A stretch of DNA of 64,000 nt, taken from contig CAYWUI010000009.1 of assembly GCA_964461435.1 (NCBI GenBank), positions 29,103 to 93,102 on the forward strand, written 5' to 3'. Below the pieces are notes generated by a model. The model was given only the letters and a program-made list of their open reading frames with translations. It ran no database searches and had not been told where the DNA came from. A program made the translations under genes and the position numbers. The DNA is from G020354785 sp964461435. Lineage in GTDB: Bacteria > Bacteroidota > Bacteroidia > Bacteroidales > UBA10428. Shown piece after piece: positions 1 through 7,367 of the stretch (position 1 is its first letter; each line of letters starts with the position of its first letter).

Positions 1-595
1 TTTTAAAACTGCCTTCAACCAGTTCATAAAATTCATCCAGGCGGTGCCCTCCTCCCATACTTTTATCACCGGGGCATCCATCTCCATGATGGACTGTTTT
101 AAAAAAGTCACATATCACTATTTTTCCTGTTTTTGCCAGAAGTGATTTTAAAACGGGAAGACTCTTTTTCATTGATACATACTGAAAACTCTCGCTGAAG
201 AATATCAAATTATACTGTTTAAGGCGTTTCTCTTCAGGAAAGTTCTCAAACGTACAGTCATAAATAACGGACTTGTTAATGATGCTGACATCCTGCAGCC
301 GTTGCTCTATTTTCTCTTTTAAAAAGGCAGATGGTATAACACCGTCAACATCGTAACCTGATTTTGCAAGTTCATATATCATAGCCCCTGTACCGCAGCC
401 CACATCCAGCAACCTTGCAGATTTATTACCTGCTGATTCTTTGATCGCTTTTAAAAGAAAATCTGAATATCGTTTCTGCGCCTTTACAAAATCTGCAATA
501 GCCGGTTTCTGACCCTTATCCCAGAATCCGTAGTGCAGGTCTTCAAGGCCCAAAAGCTGCTGCGGAACGATTAATCCTAATTCTTTACTATCCAT
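1..595 (-). CDS. SAM-dependent methyltransferase, partial at the window edge
   Basis: A class I methyltransferase whose 3' end lies outside the window; about 198 residues are visible. The ATG at 593-595 opens a frame beginning MDSKELGLIVPQ. The SAM-binding glycine motif reads LLDVGCGTG, about residues 63-71, followed by an acidic position in the next strand. Later residues (FFSESFQYV, then VICDFF) fit motifs II and III of the fold. The substrate cannot be told; the general layout resembles small-molecule or quinone-type methyltransferases. It lies upstream of the GH13 gene on the same strand but 84 nt before that gene's stop side, so the pair need not be an operon. Confidence 0.8.
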   Translation of the reverse strand, partial: MDSKELGLIVPQQLLGLEDLHYGFWDKGQKPAIADFVKAQKRYSDFLLKAIKESAGNKSARLLDVGCGTGAMIYELAKSGYDVDGVIPSAFLKEKIEQRLQDVSIINKSVIYDCTFENFPEEKRLKQYNLIFFSESFQYVSMKKSLPVLKSLLAKTGKIVICDFFKTVHHGDGCPGDKSMGGGHRLDEFYELVEGSFK

Positions 596-679
596 TTTAT
601 AACTCCTTATTTGACTTTATCAGGTTTAAAAATTTGAAATTTATCAGTTATCAGCAAAAATTCCAAATAAAGCTTAAAA

Positions 680-1855
680 TTAACCGGATTTTTTTCTGTT
701 TCTTATCAGATCTTTGCAAAACTCCGTTAGTTCTCTGTCTGTGTTCCCCCAGGGCATAGGTTTGCGCGCTTTCAGGTCAGAATACGGCTCATTTAACATT
801 ACGGGCTTATCATGTGATAATCCCGCTTCAGTGCCATAGTAAATAATTGGAGGCTGCGGTAACTTAAACTGAAGCATTAACGCACTTTTTAATTTTTCCT
901 TGTTTTGTCCGCATTCAAACATGAACCTGCTCATATCATGGTTATCCACAAAGCCGGGCAGGTAAAAGCCGGAAGGAAACTTACCGTAATATTTGCTTAA
1001 CGAACGTGACAAAATACCGCTATATTCTTCAGGTTTTTCTTTCCATGCTATGTACTCAACTATTCTGTTTCTGAAATTAAAATCAAGCACTCCGTCCAGT
1101 ATACCGGCGTATCCTTTTTGTATGCCCGGCTGGCTCATGCCAAGCAACCATTTAAAATACTTATTCTTAATATTAATAGTCCTCAGCAGCCTGAAACTTA
1201 TTCCCTGGATCCATGCTTCACCAATAAGAACCGCTTCGGGATAAGAATTTTTTATTTCTTTTGCAAATTTCTTCCAGAATATATTTGAACAGCCGACCAC
1301 ATGATCCAGCCTGAACCCGTCAATCCCGCATTTAAGCCAGTATTTGGCCGACTCCACAATATGTTCAAATGTTCCGGGATTTTCAGTATTTAACTTTGGA
1401 AGCTGTTTAAAATCCAGAAAGCACAGATATTTGTCAGGCCATTTTATAAAATAAAACCATTTAAAGTACCTGCTTGCTTTATTTTTCAGTGATTCAAGGA
1501 AAAAGGGGTGTTTTGATGAACAATGATTGGGAACAAAATCGGCCATAATCCTTATACCTGCTTTATGAGCCTTTGAAATAAGCTCTTTCAGGTCCTTTTC
1601 CGTACCGAATCGCGGATCCGTACTGAAAAAATCTGTTATATGATAACCGTGATAAGCACTGGTTTTACAGAAAGGTGAAAGCCAGACGGTATTTATTCCC
1701 AGTTCACTGAGGTAATGCAGCTTGTCCGTGACACCTTTAATATTGCCGCCCAGAAAGACAGGTTTATTCCAGTATTCGGGTGATTTGTATCCTGCAAACC
1801 TGTCAATAAGAATATGATAAATTATTGAATCTTTAAACCAGTTTGTACTTTGCAC
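680..1855 (-). CDS. GH13 alpha-amylase family enzyme, without domain C
   Basis: A cytosolic alpha-glucan hydrolase or transferase of family GH13, 391 residues and no signal peptide. The four conserved barrel regions are present: DFVPNH (106-111), GFRLDH (180-185, nucleophile D184), GEAW (212-215, acid/base E213) and FVDNHD (302-307, D307). The N-terminus enters the barrel almost directly (WFKDSIIYHILIDRF), as in small maltodextrin-acting enzymes. The protein stops after the last barrel helix at IRNRKKSG. The usual C-terminal beta domain is absent and the 80 nt before the next gene cannot encode it. It is divergent from 6-phosphofructokinase, which suggests use of stored glucan for glycolysis. 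The exact substrate is not determined. Confidence 0.85.
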   Translation of the reverse strand: MQSTNWFKDSIIYHILIDRFAGYKSPEYWNKPVFLGGNIKGVTDKLHYLSELGINTVWLSPFCKTSAYHGYHITDFFSTDPRFGTEKDLKELISKAHKAGIRIMADFVPNHCSSKHPFFLESLKNKASRYFKWFYFIKWPDKYLCFLDFKQLPKLNTENPGTFEHIVESAKYWLKCGIDGFRLDHVVGCSNIFWKKFAKEIKNSYPEAVLIGEAWIQGISFRLLRTINIKNKYFKWLLGMSQPGIQKGYAGILDGVLDFNFRNRIVEYIAWKEKPEEYSGILSRSLSKYYGKFPSGFYLPGFVDNHDMSRFMFECGQNKEKLKSALMLQFKLPQPPIIYYGTEAGLSHDKPVMLNEPYSDLKARKPMPWGNTDRELTEFCKDLIRNRKKSG

Positions 1856-1960
1856 TTTATACTTTTTTGTTTTTATTAAGGCTGACCGGACATATTTAAT
1901 GATTATAATAAAATTAATAATTTTTAGTATATTTAATCATTATAAATTAAATTCAGGAAG

Positions 1961-3085
1961 ATGGCAAAATATATTGGCGTTCTCACTTCAGGCGGTGATA
2001 GTCCGGGTTTAAATGCAGCCTTAAGAGGCATTGGCAAGGCTGCTGACGGACAGTACGGAATGCAGGTTATAGGATTCAGGGATGGATTTCGCGGTTTGAT
2101 GGAAAACCGTACAGTCCTGCTTAACCGGCAGACCCTTTCGGGAATACTTACACTTGGAGGCACTATACTTGGTACAAGTCGCGATAAACCTCATAAGATG
2201 CCTGTTGGAGGAAAGACACTCGACATGAGGGATGCGATAGTCAAAAATTACGAAAAGCATCATCTTGACTGCCTTGTTTGCATTGGTGGGGGAGGCACTC
2301 AGAAAAATGCATATAAGCTTGTAAATAAAGGATTAAACATAATAACCCTGCCCAAGACTATTGATAACGATGTAGTATTGACTGATATAACTTTTGGCTT
2401 TGATACGGCATTAAGCATAGCCGTTAATGCTATTGACAGGCTGCACAGCACGGCGCACAGTCATCACAGGATTATAGTTGTGGAGATAATGGGCCATTCT
2501 ACAGGATGGCTGGCCCTGGGTGCCGGACTGGCGGGTGGGGCCGATGTTATCCTGATTCCTGAAATATCATACGACATTAACGTTGTTGCCGAATCAATAT
2601 TAAAAAGAAGCAGGCATGGCTCACCCTTCAGCATTGTCGCTGTTGCAGAAGGAGCAAAATCAAAAGAGCAGGATGCAGCTTTGAAAAAAATGAGTAATAA
2701 ATTTAAAAAGAATGGGAATACAGAAGATAAAACAAAGCTTAAAACTGAACTGGCAGCCGTCAGATCATTACAGGAAGGCAGTACAATGAGGCTGGCAGCT
2801 ATGCTTGAGGAACTGACAGGCCTCGAATCCAGGGTGACGATATTAGGTCACCTTCAAAGAGGAGGAACACCTTCGGCAGCTGACAGACTCCTGGCAACAA
2901 AGCTGGGCACAGCCTGCGCCGACTATATAGAAAAGGGAGTATTCGGCGTTATGGTGGCAATAAGAGGTCATGGAACAGTGCCTGTGCCTCTTGAAAAAGT
3001 TGTGGGACAGAGAAAGACAGTACCGCTGGATCATGAATGGATAAAAAGTGCAAGGGCCGTTGGTACATGCATGGGAGATAAATAG
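1961..3085 (+). CDS. pfkA: 6-phosphofructokinase
   Basis: Phosphorylates fructose 6-phosphate to the 1,6-bisphosphate in glycolysis; 374 residues. The phosphoryl-donor loop is SGGDSPGLNAALRG (10-23), the catalytic motif is PKTIDND (131-137, with D135 matching E. coli D127), and MGHSTGWLALGAGLAGGAD matches the substrate-binding helix. The loop that reads GGDGS in E. coli is GGGGT (109-113). The Mg-binding Asp103 position is therefore Gly111, Gly104 is kept as Gly112, and position 124 is Lys132. Gly104 with Lys124 is known from ATP-using enzymes of mixed type, so ATP is more likely than pyrophosphate, but the donor is inferred. It is divergent from the GH13 gene with about 100 AT-rich bases between them. 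Confidence 0.92.
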   Translation: MAKYIGVLTSGGDSPGLNAALRGIGKAADGQYGMQVIGFRDGFRGLMENRTVLLNRQTLSGILTLGGTILGTSRDKPHKMPVGGKTLDMRDAIVKNYEKHHLDCLVCIGGGGTQKNAYKLVNKGLNIITLPKTIDNDVVLTDITFGFDTALSIAVNAIDRLHSTAHSHHRIIVVEIMGHSTGWLALGAGLAGGADVILIPEISYDINVVAESILKRSRHGSPFSIVAVAEGAKSKEQDAALKKMSNKFKKNGNTEDKTKLKTELAAVRSLQEGSTMRLAAMLEELTGLESRVTILGHLQRGGTPSAADRLLATKLGTACADYIEKGVFGVMVAIRGHGTVPVPLEKVVGQRKTVPLDHEWIKSARAVGTCMGDK

Positions 3086-3093
3086 AAGTGATT

Positions 3094-4320
3094 CTACATA
3101 TTATTGATTATTTCAGTACCGAATTCAGAAGTTTTTAAAACTTTTGCCCCTTCCATGAGCCTTTCAAAGTCGTACGTTACCTTCCTGGCTGCTATTGATG
3201 ACTGCAGCCCTTTGATGATTAACCGGGAAGCTTCATCCCATCCCATATAATCGAGCATCATAACCCCCGATAATATCAGTGAGCCTGGATTTACTTTATC
3301 CTGGCCGGCATATTTGGGTGCAGTGCCATGCGTCGCTTCAAATACCGCATGTCCGGTTTCATAATTAATGTTCGCCCCCGGGGCTATTCCAATACCTCCG
3401 ACAATTGCTGCCAGGGCATCCGAGATATAATCACCGTTAAGGTTCATAGTAACAATCACTGAGTACTCTGAAGGTCTTGTCAGTATTTGCTGTAAAAAGG
3501 CGTCAGCAATAACATCCTTAACGATTATCTCCCTGCCTGTCACGGGATTATTGAATGAACACCACGGCCCCCCGTCAATCAGTACGGCATCAAACTCACT
3601 TTTTACCAGCTCATAGCCCCAGTCACGAAAAGCACCCTCTGTGAACTTCATAATATTACCTTTATGCACCAATGTGACTGAAGGCAGATCATGCTTTATA
3701 GTATAATTAACTGCTGCCCTCATAAGCCTTTCAGTACCTTCTTTTGATATTGGCTTTATCCCTATCGATGTAGTATCAGGAAACCTTATCCTGGTAACTC
3801 CCATTTCATTAATCAGGAAGGATTTAATCTTTTCCGCCTCGCTTGTCCCCATCATCCACTCTATTCCCGCATAGATATCCTCAGAGTTTTCCCTGAATAT
3901 AACCATATCTGTTTTTTGAGGATTCCGGACGGGAGAGGGAACACCTTTATAATATCGTACTGGTCGAAGGCACACATATAAGTCAAGCAATTGCCGCAAT
4001 GCTACATTTAAGGAACGTATTCCCCCGCCAACCGGAGTAGTGAGGGGGCCCTTTATTGCAACAAGGTACTCTTTTATGGTATCCAGCGTTTCCCGGGGCA
4101 GCCATTCACCGGACTTTTTATATGATTTTTCACCTGCAAGAACTTCTTTCCATATTATTTTCCTGGCACCTTTGTATGCTTTTTCCACTGCCGCATCAAA
4201 CACCCTGACAGAAGCAGACCAGATATCCGGCCCTGTGCCGTCTCCTTCAATAAAAGGTATAACCGGGAAATTCGGGATATTTAACTTTCCACCGCTCATT
4301 GTTATTTTTTGACCATCCAT
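3094..4320 (-). CDS. icd: Isocitrate dehydrogenase (NADP-type)
   Basis: Converts isocitrate to 2-oxoglutarate in the TCA cycle; 408 residues, close to the 416 of the E. coli enzyme. Visible signatures are IEGDGTGPDIW near the N-terminus, the substrate-loop RSLNVALRQ (its serine is the one phosphorylated in E. coli Icd), LRPVRYYKGVPSPV, IFRENSEDIYAGIEW and the cofactor segment EATHGTAPKYAGQDKVNPG. That last segment closely matches NADP-dependent bacterial enzymes. It starts 30 nt after the dnaX stop on the same strand, so read-through from dnaX is possible, and it is convergent with pfkA, 8 nt away. Confidence 0.95.
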   Translation of the reverse strand: MDGQKITMSGGKLNIPNFPVIPFIEGDGTGPDIWSASVRVFDAAVEKAYKGARKIIWKEVLAGEKSYKKSGEWLPRETLDTIKEYLVAIKGPLTTPVGGGIRSLNVALRQLLDLYVCLRPVRYYKGVPSPVRNPQKTDMVIFRENSEDIYAGIEWMMGTSEAEKIKSFLINEMGVTRIRFPDTTSIGIKPISKEGTERLMRAAVNYTIKHDLPSVTLVHKGNIMKFTEGAFRDWGYELVKSEFDAVLIDGGPWCSFNNPVTGREIIVKDVIADAFLQQILTRPSEYSVIVTMNLNGDYISDALAAIVGGIGIAPGANINYETGHAVFEATHGTAPKYAGQDKVNPGSLILSGVMMLDYMGWDEASRLIIKGLQSSIAARKVTYDFERLMEGAKVLKTSEFGTEIINNM

Positions 4321-4350
4321 CTGATAATTTTTTAAAAATGTATGATATAC

Positions 4351-6093
4351 TTATTCAAAATCGAGGTTAAACTCCTGTTTAAGTTTCTTTAATACCGGAT
4401 TTTTTTTGCTGAGATAATTAAATTTTTCATCAGCTGTATAGGGTTTTTTAGTTTCGCGCACCCCCTTTTCAATTTTCGCTTCAATATTCAGGGCGTTGTA
4501 ACCGGATCTTTCCTTTAGGAAACCTGACAATTCGGGTTTAATTTTTGAATTGAAATCATCACACTGTACCTTGTTTCTTAATTCAAGTTCAATTGTGCCA
4601 TTATTGCCCAAGACCGGCTTCCGGCTTGTTAATGTGCTGTACATCCTGGGCATACTGTCTTTTACCGATTCGGCAAATTCATTCCACAGGCTCTGCAGCA
4701 TAACATCAGAGATGCCAATATCGCCCTTTCTATCCTCCGGCTCCTGCGGCTTAATATCTTCAGGATCACCAGAGTCATTATTTCCGTTGGATAGCCTGTC
4801 AATATTCTTCAGCGTGTCTTTTATGGATATTGACGATTTAAACTTATGGCCGGAAATGAAATCTTCTTTAACATCCGCTTTCTTTGCTTCGGGCTTATCT
4901 GCCTCCTGTTCTTCCTGCTTACCTGCCTTCTTTGCCTCGGGCTTATCCGCCTCCTGTTCTTGAGGAATTTCCGCCTTTTGCGTCAGGTTGTTTTTTTTTT
5001 CTTCAGTAATGTTACATAGCTTAACAAGTGCAAGTTCAACATGAAGTCTTTGATTTATGCTCATCCTGTAGCCAATATCACAAGCGCTGCATATTTCAAG
5101 GGCTTTAAATATGAAATCAGGTGTACACTTTTCTGACTGCTTTTTATATTTTTCCTTTATTGTATTGCCCACCTCAAGGAGCTGCAAGGTTTGTTTATCT
5201 TTACATACAAGCATGTCCCTCAAATGATTGCTCAATCCATTGATAAAATTAAGACTATCAAACCCGTTATTCAGTATTTCGTTATAAATAAGAATGGCGC
5301 GTGAAACATCCCGCTCAAGGAAGGCTTCAGTTAAACTGAAATAATAATCATAATCCAGGATATTAAGACTCTCAATAACTCCTTTATGAGTAATTTTCCT
5401 GTTCAGCAAATTTACAAGCTGGTCAAAAATAGACAGGGCATCACGCATTGCACCGTCAGCTTTCAATGCAATAAGATTAAAAGCATCCCTTTCATATTCA
5501 ACCCCTTCCTTCTTTGATATGAACTCCAGGTAGCTGACTATGTCCTCAACCTTAATCCTGTTAAAATCATAAATCTGGCACCGTGATAAAATAGTAGGAA
5601 TGATCTTGTGTTTTTCAGTAGTGGCCAGGATAAATATAGCATACGGGGGAGGTTCTTCAAGGGTTTTAAGGAATGTATTAAAAGCAGCCTGTGAGAGCAT
5701 ATGTACTTCATCAACAATATAAATGCTGTACTTGCCTACCTGGGGAGGAACACGGACCTGGTCTATCAGGTTCCGCATATCGTCAACAGTGTTGTTGGAT
5801 GCTGCATCAAGCTCATGGATATTAAAAGCCCTTGATTCATTAAATGATTTACATGATTCACACTTATTGCAGGCCTCAATATTTTCAGTAAGATTCATAC
5901 AATTTATTGTCCTGGCGAATATCCTTGCACATGTGGTTTTTCCTACACCCCTGGGACCGCAAAACAGAAAAGCATGAGCTACTTGTTTTGCCCTTATTGC
6001 ATTTTTTAAGGTGGCAGTTATAGAAGATTGTCCGACCACCGAATCAAAAGTATCAGGCCTGTATTTTCTCGCAGAGACAATGAAATTTTCCAT
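4351..6093 (-). CDS. dnaX: DNA polymerase III subunit gamma/tau
   Basis: The clamp-loader ATPase of the replicase, 580 residues. Walker A is GPRGVGKT (46-53), the zinc site uses C65, C75, C78 and C81, and the DEVHMLS motif and sensor residues follow. The clamp-loader domains end near residue 365. A charged linker (about 365-450) comes next, with a 16-residue repeat containing QEADKPEAKKA in two copies, then a tau-specific C-terminal domain with SLWNEFAESV. At the domain boundary the coding strand carries ten consecutive A (complement of 4991-5000) in codons GAA AAA AAA AAC. One base lost gives a stop at residue 369 and one gained gives a stop after residue 383, so slippage would yield a gamma-like form. 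A TATATTTG -7 element lies 22 nt upstream. Confidence 0.96.
   Translation of the reverse strand: MENFIVSARKYRPDTFDSVVGQSSITATLKNAIRAKQVAHAFLFCGPRGVGKTTCARIFARTINCMNLTENIEACNKCESCKSFNESRAFNIHELDAASNNTVDDMRNLIDQVRVPPQVGKYSIYIVDEVHMLSQAAFNTFLKTLEEPPPYAIFILATTEKHKIIPTILSRCQIYDFNRIKVEDIVSYLEFISKKEGVEYERDAFNLIALKADGAMRDALSIFDQLVNLLNRKITHKGVIESLNILDYDYYFSLTEAFLERDVSRAILIYNEILNNGFDSLNFINGLSNHLRDMLVCKDKQTLQLLEVGNTIKEKYKKQSEKCTPDFIFKALEICSACDIGYRMSINQRLHVELALVKLCNITEEKKNNLTQKAEIPQEQEADKPEAKKAGKQEEQEADKPEAKKADVKEDFISGHKFKSSISIKDTLKNIDRLSNGNNDSGDPEDIKPQEPEDRKGDIGISDVMLQSLWNEFAESVKDSMPRMYSTLTSRKPVLGNNGTIELELRNKVQCDDFNSKIKPELSGFLKERSGYNALNIEAKIEKGVRETKKPYTADEKFNYLSKKNPVLKKLKQEFNLDFE
4881..4961 (-). repeat. 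Two-copy 48-nt in-frame repeat in the dnaX linker
   Basis: Copies at 4881-4913 and 4929-4961 are nearly identical over 33 nt and have a 48-nt period, which encodes a 16-residue repeating unit. Both encode QEADKPEAKKA-like sequence in the acidic/lysine-rich linker of the tau subunit. The repeat keeps frame, so copy-number change would alter linker length without destroying tau. Confidence 0.8.
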
Positions 6094-6114
6094 GCACTAA
6101 TGAGTATGATTTGG

Positions 6115-6122
6115 CAAATATA
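6115..6122 (-). promoter_or_regulatory. Bacteroidota -7 element for dnaX
   Basis: Reads TATATTTG on the minus strand, a perfect TAnnTTTG match, 21 nt upstream of the dnaX ATG. I see no clear TTG at the usual -33 distance. Confidence 0.45.
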
Positions 6123-6200
6123 TTTAAATATTAACTTAAAACGAAAAGAAATTTACCATGCCTGTTTTTAATAAAAATTTAAAAATCATTTTCTTTTTGT

Positions 6201-6240
6201 TTGAATAGAACAAAAAAGTTCATATTTTTGCGTCCCTGAA
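6201..6240 (+). promoter_or_regulatory. Promoter of the rpsF-rpsR-rplI operon
   Basis: A TTG at 6201-6203 and TATTTTTG at 6223-6230 are separated by 19 nt, fitting the Bacteroidota -33/-7 consensus. The following bases CGTCCCTGAA resemble those after the -7 elements of rplS and purL in this window. Transcription would start near 6237, about 30 nt before the rpsF ATG. Confidence 0.6.
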
Positions 6241-6266
6241 ATTTTATATTGTATAATTTATTGAAT

Positions 6267-6623
6267 ATGACAAATCAGTACGAGACCGTTTTCATAGCAA
6301 CTCCCGTTTTGTCTGAAACTCAGATGAAGGAAGCGGTTGATAAATTTAAAGCTATTATAACGAATAATAAAGGAGAAATAATAAACGAGGAGAATTGGGG
6401 CCTCAGGAAGCTGGCATACCCTATTCAGAAAAAATCCACAGGCTTTTATTACCTGATAGAATTTAAAAGTGACGGAAAACTTATTCCTAAACTTGAGACT
6501 GATTACAGGAGAGATGAACGTATCATAAGATTTATGACAGTTAAACTTGATAAGTATGCCATAGAATACAGTGAAAAAAGGAAAACTAAAAAAGAGGTTG
6601 AAGAACCGGTAAAGGAGGAATAA
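6267..6623 (+). CDS. rpsF: 30S ribosomal protein S6
   Basis: Small-subunit ribosomal protein that binds together with S18. The frame is open from a TTG at 6249, but the family start is the ATG at 6267 (MTNQYETVFIATP), giving 118 residues. NWGLRKLAYPIQKKSTGFYYL and RRDERIIRFMTVKL are standard S6 segments, and the C-terminus is a lysine/glutamate-rich tail. First gene of a tight ribosomal operon; rpsR begins 1 nt after its stop. Confidence 0.96.
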   Translation: MTNQYETVFIATPVLSETQMKEAVDKFKAIITNNKGEIINEENWGLRKLAYPIQKKSTGFYYLIEFKSDGKLIPKLETDYRRDERIIRFMTVKLDKYAIEYSEKRKTKKEVEEPVKEE

Positions 6624-6624
6624 G

Positions 6625-6894
6625 ATGAGCCAGAATCAATCAGAGATAAGATATTTAACGCCGCCTGCTGTAGAAATTAAAAAGGTAAAATATTGCCGTT
6701 TTAAGAAAAACAGGATTAAATATATTGATTATAAAGATCCCGAGTTCTTAAAAAAATTCCTGAATGAGCAGGGCAAAATACTGCCGAGGAGAGTCACAGG
6801 AAACTCATTGAAATACCAGCGTAAGCTGGCTACAGCCGTTAAGAGGGCCCGGCACATTGCATTGCTGCCTTATGTTACTGATCTTTTGAAATAA
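6625..6894 (+). CDS. rpsR: 30S ribosomal protein S18
   Basis: Small-subunit protein of the platform, partner of S6; 89 residues. The CRFKKNRIKYIDYKD segment and the ILPRRVTGNSLKYQRKLA core, followed by RARHIALLPY, are diagnostic. The ATG lies one base after the rpsF stop and rplI begins 12 nt after the rpsR stop, so the three genes are one transcript. A single cysteine (C24) remains of the zinc-site cysteines that some S18 proteins carry. Confidence 0.97.
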   Translation: MSQNQSEIRYLTPPAVEIKKVKYCRFKKNRIKYIDYKDPEFLKKFLNEQGKILPRRVTGNSLKYQRKLATAVKRARHIALLPYVTDLLK

Positions 6895-6906
6895 ACCCGG
6901 GTAATA

Positions 6907-7353
6907 ATGGAAATAATCTTAAAACAGGATATACCGGGCTTGGGCTATAAAGACGAAGTCGTGGTAGTAAAAGACGGGTACGCCCGGAATTACCTCATAC
7001 CAAAAGGACTGGCTACAGGTGTTACTCCTTCAATTAAAAAGGCACATGCGGAAATAATAAAGCAGAAAGCTCACAAGGAAGAAAAAATAAAAAATGAGGC
7101 CATGGAACTAGCTGAAAGGCTTAAAGAGCTTAAACTCACAATTGGAGCCAAAACCAGTTCAAAAGGCAAGATATTCGGATCTGTTAATACTGTCCAGGTA
7201 GCCGAGGCCCTTAAAGAAAAAGGATATAACATAGACAGAAAAAATATTACTTTCAAGGAAGAATTAATAAAAGAGGTAGGCAAATATACCGCACTGGTAA
7301 GGCTGCATAAAGAAATACAGGCAGAAATACCTTTTGAGATCATAGCAGAGTAA
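6907..7353 (+). CDS. rplI: 50S ribosomal protein L9
   Basis: Large-subunit protein with two globular domains joined by a long helix; 148 residues, the normal length. The N-terminal rRNA-binding motif GLGYKDEVVVVKDGYARNYL and the helix rich in Lys/Glu (about 40-75) are visible, followed by the C-terminal domain beginning TIGAKTSSKGKIFGSV. Last gene of the operon, convergent with lptD across a 14-nt gap that holds no obvious terminator. Confidence 0.97.
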   Translation: MEIILKQDIPGLGYKDEVVVVKDGYARNYLIPKGLATGVTPSIKKAHAEIIKQKAHKEEKIKNEAMELAERLKELKLTIGAKTSSKGKIFGSVNTVQVAEALKEKGYNIDRKNITFKEELIKEVGKYTALVRLHKEIQAEIPFEIIAE

Positions 7354-7367
7354 TACCCTGAACAACA

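Noticed and set aside
4881..4961. Repeat in dnaX considered as a CRISPR or mobile repeat
   Set aside because: Only two in-frame copies within a coding linker, keeping a 16-residue period; it is a protein repeat.
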